A stretch of DNA of 64,000 bases from Deltaproteobacteria bacterium PRO3. Its GTDB lineage: Bacteria > UBA10199 > DSSB01. The translations under genes were made by a program, and so were the position numbers. Position 1 is the first letter of the stretch. Every line of letters begins with the position of its first letter. Positions 58,904 through 64,000 of this stretch are shown one piece after another. Below the pieces are notes generated by a model. That model ran no database searches. It saw only the letters and a program-made list of their open reading frames with translations, and was not told the origin of the DNA. The stretch is taken from assembly GCA_030263375.1 (NCBI GenBank), contig SZOV01000004.1, positions 1-64,000 of the forward strand, read 5' to 3'.

Positions 58904-58919
58904 TGGCACAGGGCTTGCT
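58904..58919 (+). promoter_or_regulatory. sigma-54 promoter of the 219-aa gene
   Basis: TGGCACAGGGCTTGCT matches the -24/-12 consensus. GG (58905-58906) and GC (58917-58918) are separated by exactly 10 bases. The predicted start near 58930 gives a leader of about 30 bases with AAGGAGG before the ATG at 58962. Confidence 0.75.
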
Positions 58920-58961
58920 TCAAATTTCCTCCATCGAGGGCCTTTCTAAGGAGGAAACAGC

Positions 58962-59621
58962 ATGTTGGAATTCGCCGAATACGAGATCCCGAACCCGCCG
59001 TCCGAACCCCAAACCTTCATTGAACCCCAGCCTGTTTCCGAAACCGTAAGCACCTCCGATCCCCAAAATTGGCAAGACCTGCAGCGGGCCGCGACCCAAG
59101 ACCCCATCGCCCTGCTTCAGTTGGCCGACCTGGCCCTGGAAGGGAATTTTCCCGCCGAGGAGCTGCTCTTCGCCGCCCAACCCGAGCTTCAGGCCTACGG
59201 CGAGGCCGCCTTGGCCGACATCACGCTGCTGCCCCGCTTGGCCCTCCTGGCCGAGCTCGGCTGCGCGAACGTCCAGGGGCTCTTGGTGGAATTGGTGGCC
59301 GCCGGTCCGCAGGATTTCTTTTTCAGCATCGCCGGCGTCGCGGCCGAGGGCAGCTACGCCGCCTTTGCGGTCCTCAACCAGGCCGCCGGCTTCGACCACC
59401 TGGCCGCCTTGATCGGCTACGCGGAGATCTATGCGGAGGACAGCTTCTACGGCCCGATGCTCCGCGCCGTACTGCAAAACCCGGAATTTTGCCCCGCCGT
59501 CCTCGACCTCGCCGCGACCGGCGACACCGTGGCGGGCGCCATGATCGCGAAGCTCGCCGAACTGGGCAATCCCACCGCGACGGAGTGGGTGCGGGTGCCG
59601 GCGGCGGTCAACTGGCAGTAA
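58962..59621 (+). CDS. helical-repeat protein of unknown function, sigma-54-driven
   Basis: 219 residues, cytoplasmic, no signal peptide. A Pro/Ser/Glu-rich N-terminus (about 1-32, three to four PNPPSEPQ-like segments) leads into an all-helical Leu/Ala-rich domain (DPIALLQLADLALEGNF, LLPRLALLAELG, DHLAALIGYAEIYAED) that may form HEAT- or TPR-like repeats. Ribosome site AAGGAGG is strong. A near-consensus sigma-54 promoter lies upstream and a 14-bp bidirectional terminator follows, so it is a tightly controlled single-gene unit. I do not recognise a family. Confidence 0.7.
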   Translation: MLEFAEYEIPNPPSEPQTFIEPQPVSETVSTSDPQNWQDLQRAATQDPIALLQLADLALEGNFPAEELLFAAQPELQAYGEAALADITLLPRLALLAELGCANVQGLLVELVAAGPQDFFFSIAGVAAEGSYAAFAVLNQAAGFDHLAALIGYAEIYAEDSFYGPMLRAVLQNPEFCPAVLDLAATGDTVAGAMIAKLAELGNPTATEWVRVPAAVNWQ

Positions 59622-59642
59622 GTTTTCGCGAAATTTTGGGAG

Positions 59643-59675
59643 AAAGAAACAGGCCCGCGAGGGCCTGTTTCTTTT
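59643..59675. terminator. bidirectional Rho-independent terminator
   Basis: A perfect 14-bp stem (59643-59656 with 59661-59674) has a GCGA loop and A/T-rich arms, so it can end transcripts from the 219-aa gene (plus) and from the converging gene at 59693 (minus). Confidence 0.88.
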
Positions 59676-59692
59676 CAAGGACTCGCGGTCTT

Positions 59693-60592
59693 TTATCGAA
59701 TCTCGAAGGGATACTTCTCATCATCCACCGTCACGATGAAGCGCAGCAGCTTCTCGCCCTGCAGCTCCTTGGGGATGTCGAAGAGCAGCGAGAGGGTTCC
59801 CGTGCCGGTGAAGCCGGTGGAGCGGGAGTAGGAGGTTCCTTCTTCCAACACCTGGATCTCCGCTTTGCCTTCACTGAAGCTGCTGGGAAACTCCTCGCGC
59901 CGCGCGATCGGGGTGATCGTCTCGCCCTGGGCCATCACATAGAATTCCGCGAAGGTCGGCGAGCGGTGGAGGAAGTAGCTGAGCGAGGGGCCGTTTTCGG
60001 GAAGGGTGAAGACTAAGTCGACCGCGTAGGCCTTGCCCTTCGCCTTCGCGCCGCCGAAATTCGCAGCCTTCCCCGGGACGGCCTTCACCGTCGCGCCCTT
60101 GGCCAAGGGCAGGGTCTTGCCCCAGGCGCCCTGCACCCAATCCGGCTCCTTGCCGCAGCCGTCCTTGCCCGAGCACTGTTTGTCGACCTTCCAGGCCCCG
60201 CCTTCCTTGACCAGGCGCACTTCGATGTTTTCCTTCTGCGGCTTCGCCTTCGGGTCGTTCAGGGTGAAAAAGTCGCGCGCCATCGCGTCGAGCTGCAGGC
60301 TGGACTTGTTGCCGTCCTTGGAGAGATCGGTCTTCTTCACCTTGTAGCTGATCGGCGCCATTAGCTTGGCGAGCTCGCGGACCTCGGCCTTTTTCTCGGG
60401 GGTGGTGATGTCCTTGTTAAATTCGTCGACCTTTTCCTTGGAGGAGAGGGCCAGCATCTTTTCGAGGTCGCCGGCCTTGCTGGCCGCCACCCATTCGGCG
60501 TAGGCGGATTCGGGTGTGTTTTGGGCCTGGATCGCCGGCACAAAGGCCAGGGAGGCGAGCAGCAGGGCGAGGGCAGCCAAGGTCGAGCGCAT
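59693..60592 (-). CDS. secreted protein of unknown function with DUF4878-like N-terminus
   Basis: 299 residues; AAAGGAG sits upstream of the ATG. A signal peptide (about 1-23) is cleaved after IQA. The NTPESAYAEWVAASKAGDLEKMLAL segment (about 25-50) resembles DUF4878/NTF2-like periplasmic proteins. A cysteine pair (QCSGKDGC) follows. The C-terminal 130 residues are beta-rich (YAVDLVFTLPENGPSLSYFL, GTGTLSLLFDIPKEL, FIVTVDDEKYPFEI). Function is unknown. It is separated from the 219-aa gene by a shared terminator and is divergent from the acyl-CoA dehydrogenase gene. Confidence 0.75.
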   Translation of the reverse strand: MRSTLAALALLLASLAFVPAIQAQNTPESAYAEWVAASKAGDLEKMLALSSKEKVDEFNKDITTPEKKAEVRELAKLMAPISYKVKKTDLSKDGNKSSLQLDAMARDFFTLNDPKAKPQKENIEVRLVKEGGAWKVDKQCSGKDGCGKEPDWVQGAWGKTLPLAKGATVKAVPGKAANFGGAKAKGKAYAVDLVFTLPENGPSLSYFLHRSPTFAEFYVMAQGETITPIARREEFPSSFSEGKAEIQVLEEGTSYSRSTGFTGTGTLSLLFDIPKELQGEKLLRFIVTVDDEKYPFEIR

Positions 60593-60703
60593 GAGGGACT
60601 CCTTTTTGAGATCCGAGCCAGGGCCTACATCGGCGGTTTTCGTCCCGCTGTCAACCGCGGAGCAAAGGCCCTAAGCGGCCGTCTTCTCGGCGGTTTCTTT
60701 GGG

Positions 60704-60733
60704 TTGACAGCCCCTTCCGGTCCTGGCTAGAAG
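60704..60733 (+). promoter_or_regulatory. sigma-70 promoter of the Mcd-Mch operon, near-leaderless
   Basis: TTGACA (60704-60709), an 18-base spacer, TAGAAG (60728-60733), or CTAGAA at 17. The ATG is at 60744, giving a leader of about 4 bases. Confidence 0.6.
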
Positions 60734-60743
60734 CCCCGTCACT

Positions 60744-62387
60744 ATGAATACCCAAAACGCCCTCTCGGCAGCCAAGACCCTCCTCGAACAATGCGGACGT
60801 TTTCTGGCCCAAAAGGCCGCGGATGGAAAAGACATTTCCACCGCGAAGCTCGACGCCTTCCAGGGCACCGCCTACGACCTGGCCTGGGTGGCCTCCGAGG
60901 TCTACGCCGCTGAGCAGATCTGCGCCTACGCCGACAAGCATGGCGAGCTCGAGAAGGCCCTGGCCGAATACTTCACCGCCGAGATGGTCGCCAATTTTTC
61001 GCAGAAGGTCAGCTTCCACTTCCACGAGTGGGGCGTCGACCAGTCCAAGCTCGTCGAGACGATCTGGAAGCCCGAGCTCACCAAGGACGTCGAGAAGGTC
61101 CTCGCCGCCGACAACGTCGCGCGCATCGCCCAGCTGATCAAAAAGGCCAACCACGGAGGCAGCTACGGCCTGGACGAAAACCACCAGATGTTCCGCGAGA
61201 CCTTCAAGAAGTTCGCCGAGGACAAAGTGGCGCCCCTTGCCGAGAAGGTCCACCGCCACGACCTGCTGATCCCGCAAGAGATCATCGACGGCCTGAAAGA
61301 GCTGGGCTGCTTCGGCCTCTCCATCCCGCAGGCCTACGGCGGCTTTCAGGACGACGCCAAGCCCGACAATACCGGGATGTGCGTCGTCACCGAGGAGCTC
61401 TCGCGGGGCTCGCTGGGCGTGGCCGGCAGCCTGATCACGCGCCCCGAAATTTTATCAAAGGCCATCCTAAAGGGCGGCACCGACGCGCAGAAGCAAAAAT
61501 GGCTGCCGCTCTTGGCCAGCGGCGAGCGCATGGCGGGCGTCGCGGTCACCGAGCCCGACTACGGCAGCGACGTCGCGGGCATGAAGGTCACGGCCCGCCC
61601 CCAGGAGTCGAAGGGGCAGAAGGGCTGGGTCATCAACGGCGTCAAGACCTGGTGCACCTTCGCCGGCTACGCCGACACGCTGATGGTGCTCTGCCGCACC
61701 GACCCCGACATGTCGAAGAAGCACCGCGGCATGTCCATCCTGATCGCCGAAAAGCCGCGCTTCGACGGCCACGAGTTCAAGTACGACCAGCCCGAGCACG
61801 GCGGCCACATCGAGGGCAAGGCCATCCCCACCATCGGCTACCGCGGCATGCACTCCTACGAGGTCGCCTTCGAGAATTACTGGGTGCCCGAGGAGAACCT
61901 GATCGGCGGCGAGGGCGGCCTGGGCAAGGGCTTCTACATGCAGATGGAGGGCTTCGCCGGCGGGCGCTTGCAGACCGCGGCCCGCGCCCTGGGCGTGATG
62001 CAGGCGGCCTTCGAGTCGGCGCTGCGTTATTCCGACGAACGGAAGGTCTTCAACAAGCCGATCTTCGAGTACGGCATGACCCAGTGGAAGCTGGTGCGCA
62101 TGGCCGCGCTCATCCAGGCCGCGCGCCAGGCCACCTACCACGCCTGCCGCCTGATGGACGAGCACAAGGGGCAGATGGAGGCCTCGCTCGTGAAGTTCTA
62201 CGCCTCGAAGATCAGCGAGTGGATCACCCGCGAGGCCCTGCAGATCCACGGCGGCTACGGCTACGCCGAGGAATACGCGGTCAGCCGCTACTTCGTCGAC
62301 GCGCGGGTGTTTTCGATCTTCGAAGGGGCCGAGGAAGTGCTGGCATTGCGCGTCATCGCCCCCGCCTTGCTTAAACAATATTTGTAG
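60744..62387 (+). CDS. methylsuccinyl-CoA dehydrogenase-like acyl-CoA dehydrogenase
   Basis: 547 residues, well beyond the approx. 380 of ordinary acyl-CoA dehydrogenases and equal to Mcd of Rhodobacter. An N-terminal helical extension of about 145 residues precedes the FAD-dependent core: [72 protein letters not shown]. It should oxidise (2S)-methylsuccinyl-CoA to mesaconyl-CoA in the ethylmalonyl-CoA pathway. It is followed 8 bases later by a mesaconyl-CoA hydratase-like gene, which strongly supports the assignment. Confidence 0.82.
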   Translation: MNTQNALSAAKTLLEQCGRFLAQKAADGKDISTAKLDAFQGTAYDLAWVASEVYAAEQICAYADKHGELEKALAEYFTAEMVANFSQKVSFHFHEWGVDQSKLVETIWKPELTKDVEKVLAADNVARIAQLIKKANHGGSYGLDENHQMFRETFKKFAEDKVAPLAEKVHRHDLLIPQEIIDGLKELGCFGLSIPQAYGGFQDDAKPDNTGMCVVTEELSRGSLGVAGSLITRPEILSKAILKGGTDAQKQKWLPLLASGERMAGVAVTEPDYGSDVAGMKVTARPQESKGQKGWVINGVKTWCTFAGYADTLMVLCRTDPDMSKKHRGMSILIAEKPRFDGHEFKYDQPEHGGHIEGKAIPTIGYRGMHSYEVAFENYWVPEENLIGGEGGLGKGFYMQMEGFAGGRLQTAARALGVMQAAFESALRYSDERKVFNKPIFEYGMTQWKLVRMAALIQAARQATYHACRLMDEHKGQMEASLVKFYASKISEWITREALQIHGGYGYAEEYAVSRYFVDARVFSIFEGAEEVLALRVIAPALLKQYL

Positions 62388-62395
62388 GAATTTTT

Positions 62396-63559
62396 ATGCC
62401 GATCACCATCCCCTATCCCAAATTCCAAGAATCCGCCCCCGGCCAAGCCGCCAACCTCGAGAAAGTCCGCTACCCGCAATACGGCCGCGTCCTCGAGGAC
62501 TTCAAGCCCGGCGAGGTCTTCTGCCACCCCCGCGGCATCACGGTTTACCCGGCCTTCGCCCTCGAGTTCGCGACGACCTTCATGGAGGCCAACCCGCTTT
62601 ACACCAACCGCGAGTACGCGATCGCCCACGGCTTCCGCGACATGCCGGTCTCGCCGCTGATGGTGATGAACATCTGCCTCTCGTTGGGCGTGCAGAACGA
62701 CTCCGAAAAGGCCATCGCCAACCTGGGCTATTATAATGTGTGCTTCGTGAAGCCGGTCTATCCCGGGGATACCCTCCGCGCCCTGACCAAGGTCTTGGAC
62801 GTCAAGGCGAAGGAGGGCAAGCCCGGCATCGTGACCATCCGCACCATCGGCCTCAACCAGAAGAACGAATTGGTCCTGCAGTACGACCGCAAGATCATGG
62901 TGGCCGCGGCCGGCAAGGCCAGCGAGCCGACCACCGTCTCGGGCCAGCCCTTCCCCGAGCAGGCCGAGCCGACGATCGAGATCCCCAACGCGGCCGGGGC
63001 CTACCCGACGAATCTCACCGGCGTGAACAGCTACTTCGAAAACTTCACCGTCGGCGACGTCATCGTCCATGCCAACGGCCGCACCATCACCGACGAGCAC
63101 TACCCCTGGACCTACCGCGTGATGAACACCCACCCGCTGCACTACGACCGCCTCTATTCGACGGCCCGCAGCGGCGCGATGAGCGGCGAGCCCATCGTCT
63201 ACGGCGGCCTGGTCTTCGCCTGGCTGGCGGGCCTGGCCAGCCGCGACACCACCGAAAACGCCTTGGCCGACTTCGGCTACACCGAGGGCTATCACACCCA
63301 GCCTGCGGTGAGCGGCGACACGGTCTACGCGATCTCGCGGGTGCTGGCGAAGGAAGAGGGGCCCAAGGGGCTGAACGCCGGCGTGGTGACCTTCCAACTG
63401 ATCGGCGTGAAGAACATCCGGCCCAAGGAGGCCCTGGAGAAGTTCGGCGCCGACCTCTTCGTCAAAGAGAACAACAAGAAGGACCTGGGCAAGGAGAAGA
63501 TCCCCGAAAAGATCTTCGAGATCGAGCGCCGGGTCCTCGTCAAAAAGAAGCCGGCCTAA
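62396..63559 (+). CDS. mesaconyl-CoA hydratase-like double MaoC protein
   Basis: 387 residues. Two hot-dog MaoC-type domains are visible: an N-terminal one (about 25-170; [16 protein letters not shown]) and a C-terminal one (about 205-350; [40 protein letters not shown]). This is the architecture and size of mesaconyl-C1-CoA hydratase (Mch), which hydrates mesaconyl-CoA to beta-methylmalyl-CoA, the substrate of the lyase at 54560. It follows the Mcd-like gene by 8 bases with TAGGAA before the ATG. Confidence 0.82.
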   Translation: MPITIPYPKFQESAPGQAANLEKVRYPQYGRVLEDFKPGEVFCHPRGITVYPAFALEFATTFMEANPLYTNREYAIAHGFRDMPVSPLMVMNICLSLGVQNDSEKAIANLGYYNVCFVKPVYPGDTLRALTKVLDVKAKEGKPGIVTIRTIGLNQKNELVLQYDRKIMVAAAGKASEPTTVSGQPFPEQAEPTIEIPNAAGAYPTNLTGVNSYFENFTVGDVIVHANGRTITDEHYPWTYRVMNTHPLHYDRLYSTARSGAMSGEPIVYGGLVFAWLAGLASRDTTENALADFGYTEGYHTQPAVSGDTVYAISRVLAKEEGPKGLNAGVVTFQLIGVKNIRPKEALEKFGADLFVKENNKKDLGKEKIPEKIFEIERRVLVKKKPA

Positions 63560-63657
63560 GCTAGGGCCGACATTTCTCGATATTTCACGAATTGAGGGGT
63601 CTACCCCGCGCTTTGCCTTTTTTTGGGCGATAAGGGCGAGCTGGGCCTTTTTCGCGA

Positions 63658-63673
63658 TTGGCATGGGCCTTGC
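63658..63673 (+). promoter_or_regulatory. sigma-54 promoter of the 3' truncated gene
   Basis: TTGGCATGGGCCTTGC has GG (63660-63661) and GC (63672-63673) separated by exactly 10 bases and matches TGGCACG-N4-TTGC at all but one key base. The predicted start (about 63685) is three bases before the ATG at 63688. Confidence 0.65.
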
Positions 63674-63687
63674 GACCATTACAGGGT

Positions 63688-64000
63688 ATGAGTCCGCCTC
63701 CCATCCAATTGTCCCCTCGCGCGGTGGCTCGGCGAAGCCTCGAGTCCGAGCCGGCGCCCAAGAGGCCTAAAAAGGCCATGACGCCCGAGCGTCGCGCCAA
63801 GCGCAACGCCGACGCCTACACCGCCTTCGTCGTGATGAGCGCCCTCAGCACGGGGGTTTTTCTCGCCGGAACGGGTTTGAGCGTCTGGTCCGGTCTGCGC
63901 TACGGCAAGGCCGCGGGGACAGAGCAGTTGCTGCGCGCGGCCTCGCGCGGTTCCGAGGATTTGTTTGACGAGTCCGGAGAGATCTCGCGCGAGGCCCAGT
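63688..64000 (+). CDS. N-terminal part of an unidentified membrane protein (3' truncated by window edge)
   Basis: 104 codons are visible from the ATG at 63688 with no stop before the edge. The first 40 residues are basic and proline-rich (RRSLESEPAPKRPKKAMTPERRAKRNA). One TM helix follows (TAFVVMSALSTGVFLAGTGLSV, about 45-66), then a Gly/Ser/Glu-rich segment. The N-terminus in the cytoplasm and the C-terminal part outside would fit the positive-inside rule. I do not recognise the family. It is sigma-54-preceded. Confidence 0.65.
   Translation, partial: MSPPPIQLSPRAVARRSLESEPAPKRPKKAMTPERRAKRNADAYTAFVVMSALSTGVFLAGTGLSVWSGLRYGKAAGTEQLLRAASRGSEDLFDESGEISREAQ

Overview
The window is a high-G+C, densely coded bacterial chromosome segment with about 60 genes on both strands. 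No tRNA, rRNA, phage, IS transposase or CRISPR array was recognised. The cell is Gram-negative: there are outer-membrane beta-barrels, a LolA-like protein, lipoproteins and a periplasmic carbonic anhydrase. A MopE-type metal-binding repeat protein, a C-terminal Cys/TM/Arg sorting tail, sigma-54 promoters and a PknK-like kinase suggest a deltaproteobacterial-grade organism (Bdellovibrionota/UBA10199 or Myxococcota-like). That placement is inference.

Layout. 0-13 kb: prfC, a DUF3300-like gene split by an in-frame TGA, alanine dehydrogenase, a secreted acidic protein, coaX-birA, a HAMP-GAF-GGDEF diguanylate cyclase, the amgK-murU peptidoglycan-recycling pair, a radical SAM protein and a YhaM-like nuclease. 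13-18 kb: the TCA block icd-mdh-sucCD-ndk, followed by a 156-bp inverted-repeat element and an ArsC/Spx protein. 18-26 kb: purK-purE, carbonic anhydrase, a methyltransferase, then a 2.9-kb insert between 56-bp direct repeats that carries an unusual GT51 transglycosylase-M15 carboxypeptidase fusion and two secreted proteins. 26-39 kb: an AT-rich island with a sigma-54 promoter, bolA-grx-helicase, a large Ser/Thr kinase, dus, maf, ppk2, a P-type proton ATPase, an outer-membrane protein, vapBC and a 3'-5' exonuclease. 39-48.7 kb: a MopE-like protein, two lipoproteins, an ECF-like sigma factor, a membrane sulfatase, a malic enzyme, an orphan LolD-like ATPase and a LolA-like/beta-barrel pair. 48.8-63.6 kb: an acyl-CoA carboxylase (three subunits), an ACT malic enzyme, methylmalonyl-CoA epimerase, a malyl-CoA-lyase-like protein, a 965-aa GHKL ATPase protein, two uncharacterised proteins, and the methylsuccinyl-CoA dehydrogenase/mesaconyl-CoA hydratase-like pair.

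Together, the carboxylase, epimerase, lyase, Mcd-like and Mch-like genes plus sucCD, mdh and two malic enzymes look like much of the ethylmalonyl-CoA pathway feeding the TCA cycle; crotonyl-CoA carboxylase/reductase and the mutases are not in the window.

Two regulatory themes run through the window. Several sigma-70-type promoters lie so close to start codons that transcripts should be almost leaderless. Four matches to the sigma-54 -24/-12 consensus (GG-N10-GC) sit just upstream of small or uncharacterised genes.
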